Positions 18,329 through 28,653 of a DNA stretch of 64,000 nucleotides are shown here, in pieces (the stretch's first letter is position 1; the number at the start of each line of letters is the position of its first letter). The translations under genes and the position numbers were made by a program. A model generated the notes under the pieces. It searched no databases. It was not told where the DNA came from and saw only the letters and a program-made list of their open reading frames with translations. Source of the DNA: Pseudoalteromonas caenipelagi (lineage in GTDB: Bacteria > Pseudomonadota > Gammaproteobacteria > Enterobacterales > Alteromonadaceae); contig NZ_JABBPG010000004.1 in assembly GCF_013140855.1 (NCBI RefSeq), positions 186,001 through 250,000 of the forward strand. Reading direction: 5' to 3'.

Positions 18329-18802
18329 ATGAACACGACAAACTCAATTGGTTTAGACAATCAAAAAAGCCAAGCATTAGTTAGCGCACTGAACACATTA
18401 TTAAGCAGTTACCAAATTCAATATATGAATGCCCGTGGTTTTCACTGGAATATCAAAGGCCGTAACTTTTTTGAATTGCACCTTAAATTTGAAGAAATTT
18501 ACAACCTACTGTTATTAAAAGTAGATGAAATTGCCGAGCGTATTTTAACCATCGAAGGTAAGCCATTACATGCATTTTCTGACTACCTTGAAAACAGTAA
18601 AATTGCAGAGGCAAAAAATATCAGCGATGGCGCAGATGCCTTAAACAACTTACTAAGCGGTTACAAAACCTTAATTGCTATGCAGCGTGCAATTTTAGAA
18701 CAAGCGAGCGATGCACAAGATGAAGGCACCGCCGCGCTGATGAGTGACTATATCAAAGAGCAAGAAAAGTTAGTCTGGATGCTTAAAGCTTATCTTAACT
18801 AA
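18329..18802 (+). CDS. dps: Dps, ferritin-like DNA-binding protein from starved cells
   Basis: 157 residues. The intersubunit ferroxidase centre is intact: H39 (GFHWN), H51, E55, D66 and E70 (VDEIAER). Dps dodecamers oxidise Fe(II) with hydrogen peroxide and store the ferric product, protecting DNA in stationary phase or oxidative stress. The N-terminus is short and lacks a lysine-rich tail, so DNA binding may be weak or absent. The 3' end overlaps a convergent gene by 33 bases. Confidence 0.95.
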   Translation: MNTTNSIGLDNQKSQALVSALNTLLSSYQIQYMNARGFHWNIKGRNFFELHLKFEEIYNLLLLKVDEIAERILTIEGKPLHAFSDYLENSKIAEAKNISDGADALNNLLSGYKTLIAMQRAILEQASDAQDEGTAALMSDYIKEQEKLVWMLKAYLN

Positions 18803-19195
18803 ACGTTCAATATTCTCTTTGTGGTGAGGCTGCTTCGATAGCAGCTCATTCATTGAACTATAAAAGCATGGCTCAGTTGTGGTGTTTTGCCACAACTGAG
18901 CCAGCATATTGCGAGCTAAGGCATTAGCTCCAATATAATTCGCTTTCCTTAACCCTCGCTGTGTTGCTCCTTGAAAATACTGGCGAGTATCTTCAATACT
19001 ATCCGCCGTACTCATTTCAAACTCACTTAAGTCAACAACCGCCTCGGTAATGCTTTGCGGCGAAAACTGGCTTGCGGTTGTCATTAAATCACTTTGAAAA
19101 GCAACGACGCCTTCTTTGTTAAATGCACCTTTCATGCTCATGTATGCATAGGGTGGGTGCATCAAAATGCGCCAAAGGCCGTGAGCTATAAACAT
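18770..19195 (-). CDS. Unknown protein, possibly STAS-like, overlapping the dps 3' end
   Basis: 141 residues starting at ATG 19193-19195 behind AAGGTAGG, 24 bases after the oligopeptidase stop, so co-transcribed with it. Alternating strands and helices (YAYMSMKGAFNKEG, ITEAVVDLSEFEMS, DTRQYFQGATQRGL) vaguely recall SpoIIAA/STAS-like proteins, but I cannot assign a family. Its last 11 codons lie antisense to the dps end, so the two transcripts would overlap. Confidence 0.65.
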   Translation of the reverse strand: MFIAHGLWRILMHPPYAYMSMKGAFNKEGVVAFQSDLMTTASQFSPQSITEAVVDLSEFEMSTADSIEDTRQYFQGATQRGLRKANYIGANALARNMLAQLWQNTTTEPCFYSSMNELLSKQPHHKENIERLVKISFKHPD

Positions 19196-19219
19196 CTAAC
19201 CTACCTTTTTTACAACGAT

Positions 19220-21277
19220 TTAATCTGATAATAAAGCAATAAAGAACGCCATTTCTAGTGCTTTATCTTGCAAACTTTTAAAACGTCCAGACGCGCCACC
19301 GTGACCTGCTTCCATATCAGTTTTAAATAGCAGTAGATTATCATCGGTTTTTAGCTCCCGTAGTTTCGCAACCCATTTCATCGGTTCCCAGTACTGCACT
19401 TGAGAGTCATGTAATCCTGTCGTCACCAAAATATTGGGGTAAGCTTGCGCTGTTAAATTATCATACGGTGAGTATTGCAATATAGTTTGATATGCGGCTT
19501 CTTCATTTGGGTTGCCCCACTCATCATATTCATTGGTCGTCAATGGAATTGACTCATCTAGCATGGTGGTCAGCACATCTAAAAATGGTACATGCACCCC
19601 AACCCCCAAATAGAGCTCAGGCGCTTGGTTTACAATAGCCCCCATCAATAAACCACCCGCACTGCCTCCCGACGCAAATATTTTGTCTTGATGACCATAG
19701 CCTTGCCCAATTAACGCACGAGTGACATCTATAAAATCATTGAAGGTATTTTGTTTATTGGTTTTTTTCCCTTGCTCATACCAATTACGACCCAACATTT
19801 CTGAGCCTCGAATATGCGCAATGGCATAAACAAACCCTCGGTCTAATAGCGATAATGTCGTGCTAGAAAAACTAGGGTCGATGGTAATACCGTAAGAACC
19901 ATAGCCATACTGTAAGAGCGGGTTAGTGCCATCTTTATGAAAAGTGTCTTTGCGATACACTAGCGACACAGGCACTTGGACACCATCTCTGGCAGTAACA
20001 AACAATCGCTCCGATGCATAATTTTTCGCGTCAAAATCACCGAGTACTTGCTGTTGTTTGCGTAAAATCTTACGTCCAGTTGTTAGGTCACAGTCATAGA
20101 CCGAGCTTGGCGTAGTAAGACTCGAATAATGAATTCGTACCGTCGAGGCACTTGACTCAGGGTTATATCCAACCCCGGCATAATAACATGCATCATCAAA
20201 ACTGAGTTGATAGCTCTCACCTTGATAGTTATGTACAACAAAACGAATTTGTCCTAGCTCTCGTTCTGTGATCACAAAGTGACTATCAAATAGCTCCATA
20301 CCTTCTATCAGAATGTGTTCACGATGGGCAATAAGCTCTTGCCATTGACTCATATCGCCGATGGTTTGCTCATTGGCCTTAAGTAAGCGAAAGTTTTTGG
20401 CATGATTATTTGATAAAATAAAATACTCGCCAGCGAGCCTATCGATCCCAAACTCGTGACCTTCAAGGCGCGGTAACAAGCGCCTAAACTCACCCATAGG
20501 CGTATTAGCATCCAATGCCAGCACATCGCTGGTTTCTGTTGCCGCTAGATGTATGTAAATCTCGCTGTCATCACGACTCTTGCCCAGCTCCATATAGAAC
20601 TGTCGATCTTGCTCTTCATAGACTAGGCTATCATCACTTTGCGGCGTACCCAGAACATGACGGTAAACTTGATAACCCAACAGCGTTTGTGCATCTTTTT
20701 TTACGTAGAATACGGTTTTATTGTCATTCGCCCATACTAATTGACCTTCGGTGTTCTCTAAAACATCACCGAGATACGTATTTTTATTTAAGTCTTTAAA
20801 CCGGAAGGTATAAATACGTCTACCATCAATGTCTTCACTATATGCCAAGGTAGTGTCATTCGGGCTAATCGTCATCTCACCGACATCGTAGTACTCGTAA
20901 CCTTTTGCCAATTCATTAATGTTAAGCAAAAGCGTTTTATCACTCAGTTGCTCATCCGATGCACGGTAGTGACTGGCATACTCATCATCACCTTGCACAT
21001 CGCTCACATACCAGTATTTGCCATCTTTAACTGGTACTGAGCTATCGTCCTTAACAATGCGTCCCTTCATTTCTTCAAATAAGGCGTTTTGTAACGCTTT
21101 ATGAGGCGCCATATTTTGCTCTACATAATGATTTTCTTTTTCAAGATGTGCTATCACTTGCTCCGCTTGTCGTTCATCATCACGCATCCAATAGTAATTG
21201 TCGATTCGGGTGTGGTCATGATGCGTCATGCTGTGAGGAATTTTTTTTGCAATTGGCGCAGATAGTTTATCAGTCAC
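19220..21277 (-). CDS. ptrB: Oligopeptidase B, S9 family serine peptidase
   Basis: 685 residues from the GTG at 21275-21277, preferred over the upstream in-frame GTG at 21316 because an AGGA site lies eight bases ahead. The N-terminal part is a seven-bladed propeller (about 70-400), then the alpha/beta-hydrolase peptidase domain. Nucleophile in FASGGSAGGLLMG; catalytic His in EAGHGGASGRF near the C-terminus; NILVTTGLHDSQVQYWEP carries the Asp region. Oligopeptidase B cuts short peptides after Lys/Arg in the cytosol. No signal peptide. Confidence 0.93.
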   Translation of the reverse strand: MTDKLSAPIAKKIPHSMTHHDHTRIDNYYWMRDDERQAEQVIAHLEKENHYVEQNMAPHKALQNALFEEMKGRIVKDDSSVPVKDGKYWYVSDVQGDDEYASHYRASDEQLSDKTLLLNINELAKGYEYYDVGEMTISPNDTTLAYSEDIDGRRIYTFRFKDLNKNTYLGDVLENTEGQLVWANDNKTVFYVKKDAQTLLGYQVYRHVLGTPQSDDSLVYEEQDRQFYMELGKSRDDSEIYIHLAATETSDVLALDANTPMGEFRRLLPRLEGHEFGIDRLAGEYFILSNNHAKNFRLLKANEQTIGDMSQWQELIAHREHILIEGMELFDSHFVITERELGQIRFVVHNYQGESYQLSFDDACYYAGVGYNPESSASTVRIHYSSLTTPSSVYDCDLTTGRKILRKQQQVLGDFDAKNYASERLFVTARDGVQVPVSLVYRKDTFHKDGTNPLLQYGYGSYGITIDPSFSSTTLSLLDRGFVYAIAHIRGSEMLGRNWYEQGKKTNKQNTFNDFIDVTRALIGQGYGHQDKIFASGGSAGGLLMGAIVNQAPELYLGVGVHVPFLDVLTTMLDESIPLTTNEYDEWGNPNEEAAYQTILQYSPYDNLTAQAYPNILVTTGLHDSQVQYWEPMKWVAKLRELKTDDNLLLFKTDMEAGHGGASGRFKSLQDKALEMAFFIALLSD

Positions 21278-21355
21278 TACGGTGTTCCTATTTTTATTTT
21301 TTATGCAGTCTAACACAGCTGAAAAATGCTCGCTGTGTTGTCATTACAAAATACA

Positions 21356-21381
21356 AAAGGCCAATCTGATGATTGGCCTTT
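21356..21381 (-). terminator. Terminator of the RND efflux operon
   Basis: AAAGGCCAATC / GATTGGCCTTT inverted repeat with a TGAT loop, 22 bases after the RND stop in the leftward direction, with U-rich sequence following. Confidence 0.85.
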
Positions 21382-21402
21382 ATCAATATTTGCGCTTAAC
21401 GT

Positions 21403-24400
21403 CTAAGCGTTTTGTACTTTGCTTCGGGCTTTGAACAGTCCTATACAGCCACGCCACATAGCACGGAACAGGCCTCTTACATCGGTCATAATGATGTATA
21501 GACATGGCACCAGTAAGAGCGTGATAAGCGTAGCAAACACAACGGCGAAGCCTAGCGATACAGCCATCGGAATAACAAACATAGCCTGTAAGCTGGTTTC
21601 AAACATAATCGGTAATACCCCGACAAAGGTGGTAATAGATGTTAAGGTAATTGCTCTAAAGCGCGCACACCCTGCATTGATAACCGCTTCTTTTAGATGC
21701 GCTCCTTCTTTGCGTGCCTGATTAACAAAGTCTGTCATCACCAAAGAATCGTTAATAACAACCCCTGCCGCTGCAATAATGCCGTAGGTAGACATCATGC
21801 TCAAGTCTAAACCAAAGAACAAATGCCCCCAAATAGCCCCAACCAAACTAAACGGGATCACTGACATAACAATCAGTGGTTGTGCATAGCTTTTCAGTGG
21901 AATAGCCAGCAAAATATAGACAATCAACATACCAACAATAAAGAAGACGAGCTGTTCATTCGCTTGTGCTTGTTGCTCTTCAACCGAGCCCCCTAGTTTA
22001 GTTTTAACCGATGGGAAGTCTTTGAGTAACTGCGGTAAAATATCATCATCAATACGCTTAGTAACAGCATTAGGCTCTACTACTTCTTCATCAATATTGC
22101 CGTACACATAAACAGTACGATAACCTTCTTCACGACGAATATAGCTGATCCCCGGCTTTTCAATCAGGTTAACAACGTCCCCTAGCATCACCTCTTTGCC
22201 TTTGGGCGTTTTGATCATGGTGTGTTTTAATGACGAAAATGCTTCTCGCGTCAGTTTAGGATAACGCACCATCACGCGTACTTCTTCACCATTTCGGATC
22301 ACACGCTGCGCTTCACCACCATAAAAGCTTGCGCCAACCTGATTACCTATGTCTTGTAAAGAGAGCCCTAAGTCATAAGCCACTGGCTTCAATACTAGTT
22401 GGATCTCCTTGCTCGCAGGATCAATGGTTGAGCTGATATCAAATAAGCCTTTTTCTTCTTGTAGCATACGGATCAACTGACGGCCTGCGGCATTTAAAGT
22501 TTCTATATCAGAGCCATACAATAGGTAGCCAAAGTCACCATCTTGGCCTAAATTGATCACCTCCTCTTCAATTAAAATAGATTTCACACCTGCAATTTCA
22601 GGCATGTTCTCTCGCCAGCGACGAGTTAATTCAAAGGTGTTAAATGGGCGAAGCTCTTCATCAACTAAGGGCGCTAAAATGCGACCTTCAGTTCTATCTT
22701 GGTTCATTACTAATATGTCGCGAACCATTTTACTACCAAATTCTTGCTCGATTTTCTTATCTTCAGCTATAACTAGCTGCTCTAGCTGACGAATAGCTGC
22801 AATGGTTTGCTCGTCTGAGGCATTATCATTCATGGTCAAGTTAATGGCAGGAAAATCATGGGGGATTTTAGGTACAAATAAAGTTCTGACCGCGCCACTG
22901 GTGACAAGCGTTATGCTCATAATAAACATACCAACAAAGGCAAACAGAACCGTCCAACGCCATTGCACACACAAAGTCACAAAGCGCTTATACGGACCAT
23001 TTACAAAACTGAAAAAACGCTTGTTAAAACGCACTCGCCAGCTGTTTTCAGCCATTGGCTCAAACTTAGTATGCGCTATGTGGGCAGGTAGAATAAGCTT
23101 AGATTCAACTAAACTAAACGCCAAACACAGTAATACAACCCCCGCAATTGAGATGAAGTTAGAGCTATCAGGCCCACTTGAGAACATCAGTGGTGCAAAC
23201 ACCGCCATGGTCGTAAGTACCCCAAATGTGGCAGGCGTTGCCACCCGTTTTGCACCTCGTACAACGTTTTCTACGCCAGGCCCTTTGTTTTCAATTTCAG
23301 TGTAGGCACTTTCTCCTATGACAATGGCATCGTCCACCACAATCCCTAGCACCATAATAAATGCAAACAAAGACACGACATTAATGGTAATACCAAGTAG
23401 TGGCATGGTCATGATGGCACCCAAGAAACAAATAGGCAGACCCAACATTACCCACAATGCCAATTTAAAGCGCAAGAAAATTGATAACATGATGGCAACC
23501 AAAATTGCACCTTGGAACAGGTTTGTTTTCATCATGTTTAAGCGACCATTGAGATAATAAGTCATATCAACCAGTGGGACGATTTCTACACCTGCGGGCA
23601 ATTGTGCATTCTTTTGCTCAATATAGGCCTTAACCGTTTCGGCAATCGGGATCATGTTTTGCTCTTTGGTCGCTTTAACCGCAATGTACACGCCATTTTT
23701 GCCATTAAGCTTGAAGTAACGCTCACCTTCTGTGAACTCATCCTTCACCACAGCTACATCCTTGAGCAGCAGCTTCGCGCCATTCTCGCCAACCTTCACG
23801 GGGATCTGACGGAACTGCTCACCACTATAAGATTGGTTTTCTACTCGAACTGAGATGATGCCAGCATCGGTACGCAGTTGCCCCGCCGATAAATTGGTTG
23901 AATAGGCTCTAATAGCCGCAGTCACGTCACTGATGCTCAGGTTATACTGGCGCAGCATATCTGGGTCTATTTCTATGCCTATCTCATCTAAAGGCACATT
24001 TACTTCAACCAAAGATACATTGCTTAATTGCAGTAATTCATCTTCAATATTTTTGGCAATGGGTTTTAAGTCTGTTAGCGGTAAGTCAGCGGATACTGTC
24101 ATACCAATCACATCTTGACGAAACTCTCGCTGACTGACCGTTAACGGTTCCATCGCAGCTGGAAAAGTCGCGATGCCATCAACACGTAGCTTCACTTTAT
24201 CCATAACATCGGCAAGCTCAACATCTGGGTCTATCTCTAGTGTTGCACTCCCCCCATTACGAAAAGCGCGATATACCCCTTCTTCGATTTCAGTCACATC
24301 TTTAAGTGCTTCTTCAATCTTAATTAAAATACTTTCTTCGATTTCTTGCGGTGAGGCACCAGGGTAAGTCGCTTCCACATTGATATAATTGAGCTCAACG

Positions 24401-24552
24401 TTTGGAAACATTTGTCTTTGAATCGTAAAATATGATGCGATACCGACAATGAGGATAAACCACATCAATAAATTTGCGGCGACTGAGTTATTAGCAAAAT
24501 AGGCGATAATGCCTGTTTGTTTTTCGTGCTGTTGCATACTCATACTATTCAC
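21403..24552 (-). CDS. RND-family efflux transporter, inner-membrane permease
   Basis: 1049 residues, full RND size with the twelve-helix, two-large-loop layout. Helix 1 is near 28-45. Conserved motifs include YPGASPQEIEE in the porter domain, LPICFLGAIMTMPLLGITIN, and GIVVDDAIVIGESAYTEIE with the transmembrane-4 Asp pair for proton relay; the second half repeats with SFSLVGAIWGHLFFGLDLSMMS-type sequence. It would export toxic compounds using the proton gradient with the adaptor encoded upstream. The start is GTG 24552 or ATG 24543; the adaptor stop is only six bases away. No outer-membrane channel gene is adjacent. Confidence 0.93.
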   Translation of the reverse strand: MNSMSMQQHEKQTGIIAYFANNSVAANLLMWFILIVGIASYFTIQRQMFPNVELNYINVEATYPGASPQEIEESILIKIEEALKDVTEIEEGVYRAFRNGGSATLEIDPDVELADVMDKVKLRVDGIATFPAAMEPLTVSQREFRQDVIGMTVSADLPLTDLKPIAKNIEDELLQLSNVSLVEVNVPLDEIGIEIDPDMLRQYNLSISDVTAAIRAYSTNLSAGQLRTDAGIISVRVENQSYSGEQFRQIPVKVGENGAKLLLKDVAVVKDEFTEGERYFKLNGKNGVYIAVKATKEQNMIPIAETVKAYIEQKNAQLPAGVEIVPLVDMTYYLNGRLNMMKTNLFQGAILVAIMLSIFLRFKLALWVMLGLPICFLGAIMTMPLLGITINVVSLFAFIMVLGIVVDDAIVIGESAYTEIENKGPGVENVVRGAKRVATPATFGVLTTMAVFAPLMFSSGPDSSNFISIAGVVLLCLAFSLVESKLILPAHIAHTKFEPMAENSWRVRFNKRFFSFVNGPYKRFVTLCVQWRWTVLFAFVGMFIMSITLVTSGAVRTLFVPKIPHDFPAINLTMNDNASDEQTIAAIRQLEQLVIAEDKKIEQEFGSKMVRDILVMNQDRTEGRILAPLVDEELRPFNTFELTRRWRENMPEIAGVKSILIEEEVINLGQDGDFGYLLYGSDIETLNAAGRQLIRMLQEEKGLFDISSTIDPASKEIQLVLKPVAYDLGLSLQDIGNQVGASFYGGEAQRVIRNGEEVRVMVRYPKLTREAFSSLKHTMIKTPKGKEVMLGDVVNLIEKPGISYIRREEGYRTVYVYGNIDEEVVEPNAVTKRIDDDILPQLLKDFPSVKTKLGGSVEEQQAQANEQLVFFIVGMLIVYILLAIPLKSYAQPLIVMSVIPFSLVGAIWGHLFFGLDLSMMSTYGIIAAAGVVINDSLVMTDFVNQARKEGAHLKEAVINAGCARFRAITLTSITTFVGVLPIMFETSLQAMFVIPMAVSLGFAVVFATLITLLLVPCLYIIMTDVRGLFRAMWRGCIGLFKARSKVQNA

Positions 24553-24558
24553 CCGCCC

Positions 24559-25722
24559 TTAAAGCTTTTGAGAAGACGGTTGTGCATCTGAAGAGTCAGC
24601 GCCTGCTACCTTAACCGCCATGCCTTTTTGCGGATACTCAGGCACTGTAGTAACAATTCGCTCGTTGTCGTTCAAGCCAACATTGACAAAGAAAAACTCC
24701 CCTTCTTCGCGGATCACTTGCACCTTACGAGGTTCGAGTTTGTTGTCATCATTTAACAACCATACCGTTTGATTATTCACTAAGTCTTGCGGTAAACGAT
24801 AAATACGATTAAGTGTTTTACCCGCAAAGTTTACTTGTACAAACGCCCCAAACTTTACGGCTGGTTGATCCGATTTTAAGCCATACGGGTCGTCAATTCT
24901 CACCACTAAATTCACCATGCGTGTTTGTGTATCAACCACCCCTAAATCTCTGTCGATCACCGCTTCGCGAGTAAAACCATTTAAGCCACTTTGCGTTACA
25001 TTGGCTTTTGTACCTGCGACTATTTTGGGCAAAAATGCACTATCAAATCCTGCGATAGGTATGATCACTTCGGCAGATTCAATATTGTTCAGCTGTGCAA
25101 CCGACGTGCCCACGCCAACAAACTGCCCTAAACCTATATTGCGTGACACAACCAACGCATCATATGGCGCAACTACTTCACAATTATCTAAGTCTCGCTG
25201 TGCTCGTTTCAGCGCTGCTTCTGCTGATTTAACAGATGCTCTGGCGCTCATTAATTGCGGTTTACGAAGGAATAAATCAGTGTGTTTTTTGCTAGGAAAG
25301 CGTCGTGCTTCATCTTCAGCAACATCAGCAAGGGCTTGCTCTTCAATCAAAGCTGCTTTAGCACGTGAAAGCTCTGCTTGAGCTTGTAGCAATGCGGCTT
25401 CATAGTTGTCTTTTTCGATGCGCATTAACACATCCCCACGAGCCACAATACCGCCAGCAATAAAACTAGGATGCCAATATGTCACTTCGCCAGACACTTG
25501 TACAGACAGCTGGGTTTGTTCAAATGGTTTAACTTCACCATAACTATTGATCATTACTTGGTGGTCTAAAGCTGAAATAGACTCGACTTCTACCACAGGT
25601 CGACTGTCAATGGGTTCCTTTGCTTGTGGATCTGCTGCAATAGCATTTATACCTACAGCGCCGACTACGCCTACCATTAATACCGCAAGGGGCAATATCC
25701 ATTTGAGAGTTTTTGTTTGCAT
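24559..25722 (-). CDS. RND efflux periplasmic adaptor (membrane fusion protein)
   Basis: 387 residues from ATG 25720-25722, chosen because AAGGTGA precedes it and it opens a signal-anchor helix (LKWILPLAVLMVGVVGAVGI); a longer in-frame extension to 25860 lacks both. A beta-barrel/lipoyl region (GEVTYWHPSFIAGGIVARGD, NCEVVAPYDALVVSRNIG) flanks an alpha-helical hairpin (about residues 105-160), the HlyD/AcrA layout. It bridges the RND permease to an outer-membrane channel and forms an operon with it. Confidence 0.92.
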   Translation of the reverse strand: MQTKTLKWILPLAVLMVGVVGAVGINAIAADPQAKEPIDSRPVVEVESISALDHQVMINSYGEVKPFEQTQLSVQVSGEVTYWHPSFIAGGIVARGDVLMRIEKDNYEAALLQAQAELSRAKAALIEEQALADVAEDEARRFPSKKHTDLFLRKPQLMSARASVKSAEAALKRAQRDLDNCEVVAPYDALVVSRNIGLGQFVGVGTSVAQLNNIESAEVIIPIAGFDSAFLPKIVAGTKANVTQSGLNGFTREAVIDRDLGVVDTQTRMVNLVVRIDDPYGLKSDQPAVKFGAFVQVNFAGKTLNRIYRLPQDLVNNQTVWLLNDDNKLEPRKVQVIREEGEFFFVNVGLNDNERIVTTVPEYPQKGMAVKVAGADSSDAQPSSQKL

Positions 25723-25946
25723 GACTTCACCTTGTAAAATTTTCCTATGCCTATAGTAACAATTATACGCGCATGGAGAATGTGACATTTGTAATTTTAT
25801 GTTTCTTACTTTGACATAAAAAAAGATCTTTCCATAGTTAAGATCCTTAGCAACGTGCATCTAACAAGTTGAGAATCACATTACTTACTCACACCGATGA
25901 AATTCAACAATACGCTTTATAGATAAATACACGCTTGCATGTATTA

Positions 25947-27191
25947 TTAATACATAACGTTAAAGCCAGTTATATTAGAAAAGGTCACTGTTTTACACTG
26001 AGATTTGTTCACGCGTAATTGATCGATAGGTGAGCGAGCCCAGCACAACTGGTGCGCTTTTGCCTCATTACTGATATCTAGCCAGTCATCCATGCTAAGG
26101 GCAGGGGTATCTTGGTTATCCAATTTAGTAATAATGTCTCCCACCTCAAGGCCTGTGTTCATTGCGTTTGATGTCACAGATCGCACTACAAAATAACCAC
26201 TACGCAACTTTCTCAATTCCAAACCAGACAAGTTGTAACGTGATTGGAATCCCTGTTCCCTAGGCCGTAAATACAGCGTATTAGTGTGATAATCAAGGGT
26301 AGATATAAACTGATTTAAAAATGCATTTCCAATGATCCACAGCTCATCTTCATCTTCCGTGGGTATAAAGTTTGCTTTTACATTAGATACTGTTAGGTCT
26401 GCTATCTGGATACTTTTTACATTTCCTCTTTGGTGCTGCGTTTTGCCTGATAGACCAAAGTCGGCAGCTTCAACAAGTCGCCCCATATCCAGTTTATGTT
26501 GTTCAATATACTTCGCGCTTAGCTTTAAATAGTGGCGTGATCCTGTATCTATCACTATTGGCATATCTACAGTGTGATCCGCTGTTAGCTGAAACCTTGC
26601 AGGTATATTTAATTTACTAAACGAGCGTGAAAATGATACTGCATGAGTCTTAAATTGGCCCGAGTAAGCTTTGTTTGATAGTACAATCTGTTTCGCTACT
26701 TTATCAAACGTCCATGCAAAGTGACGCATCACATCATGACCTATAATGCCATCGAATGTAGCTTCATCACCACGCAAGTAATACTTACTGGTAGAAACTG
26801 GGATCACCGCCAACACCATATCTTTAAAGCGCACACTGCCCAGGTCAAACACGTTCACTTGGGTCTTATAAGCTAGGCTTCCCTCTTCATCTCCCCATCC
26901 ACCTATGAGTAACTCTGCTTGTCTAGGTAACGTCATTTTTTCAACTTTAGGCGTATCAAATAAAGCACTAAAGCTTGCACCACTATCAACGAGCATCTTT
27001 AAGTGATGACCATCAATATCTACATACACATAACTTTTTTCACCTTCAAAGTGTGCCGTTAACGGTAGGCTCGTTTGCTCAGACAGCCATATAGGTTTGA
27101 GGTCTGAATTTACCCACTTCATACCGACCGTGTTTACAAAACTGCACCCCGATAACATGACCAAGAATGTCACTAACAAATACTTTTTCAT
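25947..27191 (-). CDS. Retropepsin-like aspartyl protease lipoprotein with PDZ-like domain
   Basis: 414 residues from ATG 27189-27191, where the lipoprotein signal MKKYLLVTFLVMLSGC begins; an extension to 27290 has no signal character. Two aspartyl-protease-type motifs are present, LVDSGASFSALF (about 75-86) and VIDTGSRHYL (about 227-236), each followed by a G-I/N-G-H/N loop (DGIIGHDVMRHF, WIIGNAFLNQF), implying an internally duplicated pepsin-like fold. A PDZ-like segment (SGYFVVRSVTSNAMNTGLEV in part) is C-terminal. A predicted outer-membrane-attached periplasmic protease; substrate unknown. Divergent from the next gene. Confidence 0.82.
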   Translation of the reverse strand: MKKYLLVTFLVMLSGCSFVNTVGMKWVNSDLKPIWLSEQTSLPLTAHFEGEKSYVYVDIDGHHLKMLVDSGASFSALFDTPKVEKMTLPRQAELLIGGWGDEEGSLAYKTQVNVFDLGSVRFKDMVLAVIPVSTSKYYLRGDEATFDGIIGHDVMRHFAWTFDKVAKQIVLSNKAYSGQFKTHAVSFSRSFSKLNIPARFQLTADHTVDMPIVIDTGSRHYLKLSAKYIEQHKLDMGRLVEAADFGLSGKTQHQRGNVKSIQIADLTVSNVKANFIPTEDEDELWIIGNAFLNQFISTLDYHTNTLYLRPREQGFQSRYNLSGLELRKLRSGYFVVRSVTSNAMNTGLEVGDIITKLDNQDTPALSMDDWLDISNEAKAHQLCWARSPIDQLRVNKSQCKTVTFSNITGFNVMY

Positions 27192-27364
27192 ACCTAGCCC
27201 TAAGCTGATTTCATTACTATCAAAATAAAAGAATAAAGGTGAAAAAATCGTGAAGGAGTTTCTGAAGTTTTCTATAGTCAGCATCACCACAAAATAAAAA
27301 CAAGTTGCTAGCTGGTCACGCAGTAGATAGAGTGTTGGCAGTGCGAATCGAATTAAATATAACT

Positions 27365-28543
27365 ATGAAGTACTTTATTTTATTACTATTTTTAACGCTA
27401 GTAGGCTGTAGCCATACTGCTGAAAAAACAACACCTATACAGATAACGCCACCTGTAACATTAATGAATCATGGCCTGTTTCGGCCCATCCCCGTCACCC
27501 AAGAAGCTCGTATTTTTATGTTGCCTGAACATGAGCAACGCGACTTTAAGGAGTATGCTCAACAAGCACAAGAGAAACAGGTTCGAGTCGATCGCATCAT
27601 TGCAGATTATTTAGAGTCTAGGATCAGTAACTTTAGCTACGATGGCGCTACGCTGACAGCCAGTGAAGTGGTGCAAAGAAATGAAGGTAACTGCATCAGT
27701 TTAGCTATATTGACTCAGGCTTATGCCAATTTACTTGGTGTACAAACAAGCTTCAGCGAGGTGGCTTCAATACCTGTTTATAAGCAGCAGAACCAAACCA
27801 TACTGATATCTCACCACTTTAAGACTAAGCTCTATGCACCTGTAGAACAAAAGCAAGATTGGGTTTACTTTATCCGCCCAGGTACTGTGATCGACTACTT
27901 TCCTGTGACAGACATTGCCTTTGTTGGCAGTGCTAGCTATCAAGATTTAGTCGCCAAGTACTATGCAAACTTAGCTACAGAAGCCTTACTCAAAAAACAG
28001 TACAACCTAAGTTATTCATTACTTATAAAAGCATTTGAATACACGCCGTATGATCCTGAATTAATTAGTTTGGCCGCGGTGTTACATCGACGCTATGACG
28101 ATACCAATACAGCACAAAAATTGTATGAATTTGCCTATGACAACCAATTTATATCCAGTAATTTGCTTCATAACTATAGCTTTCTTGCTCAGCAACTTGG
28201 CAACACCAAATTAGTAAAAAAACTAGATAAAACACTTTATGATAGCGCCAAAACACCGTTTGACTTTATTCAGCTTGCTGAGCAAGCTATTGCGCGTCAT
28301 CAATATTTAAATGCTGAAAATATATTGAAAAAGCTAACACATGATACGCCTTATCTGCCCGAACCATTTTTCTCGTTAGCAAAAGTCTCTTACCTTAAAG
28401 GCGACACAAAAGCCGCTCAACACTATTTGCAAACCGCAATCGACAAAGCTGAGGATCAAAAAAAGCAAGGGATCTATCAAGCCAAGCTCAATACGTTAAA
28501 ACAATTTGATAGCAGTTATAACCAAATCAAAGAGCAAAATTAA
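27365..28543 (+). CDS. Lipoprotein with transglutaminase-like and TPR-like domains
   Basis: 392 residues from ATG 27365, where a lipobox signal MKYFILLLFLTLVGC starts. A block around NEGNCISLAILTQAYANLLG with downstream ISHHFKTKLY and WVYFIRPG resembles transglutaminase-like cysteine hydrolases: Cys in GNC, His in SHH. The C-terminal half (about 195-385) is a series of helix pairs with TPR spacing (LLKKQYNLSYSLLIKAFEYT, FFSLAKVSYLKGDTKAAQHY). Such proteins are often anchored scaffolds or peptide-crosslink hydrolases. Divergent with the retropepsin-like lipoprotein, which may share control. Function is inferred. Confidence 0.78.
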   Translation: MKYFILLLFLTLVGCSHTAEKTTPIQITPPVTLMNHGLFRPIPVTQEARIFMLPEHEQRDFKEYAQQAQEKQVRVDRIIADYLESRISNFSYDGATLTASEVVQRNEGNCISLAILTQAYANLLGVQTSFSEVASIPVYKQQNQTILISHHFKTKLYAPVEQKQDWVYFIRPGTVIDYFPVTDIAFVGSASYQDLVAKYYANLATEALLKKQYNLSYSLLIKAFEYTPYDPELISLAAVLHRRYDDTNTAQKLYEFAYDNQFISSNLLHNYSFLAQQLGNTKLVKKLDKTLYDSAKTPFDFIQLAEQAIARHQYLNAENILKKLTHDTPYLPEPFFSLAKVSYLKGDTKAAQHYLQTAIDKAEDQKKQGIYQAKLNTLKQFDSSYNQIKEQN

Positions 28544-28653
28544 ATACAATGTTAATTTATTATTAACAATGTGTTTACCTTGGCGTTTTTTCGTTCTACC
28601 TTATGTGTGTCTAACTTTTAGACAAACATACAACAAGCATGTAAGGATAAACA

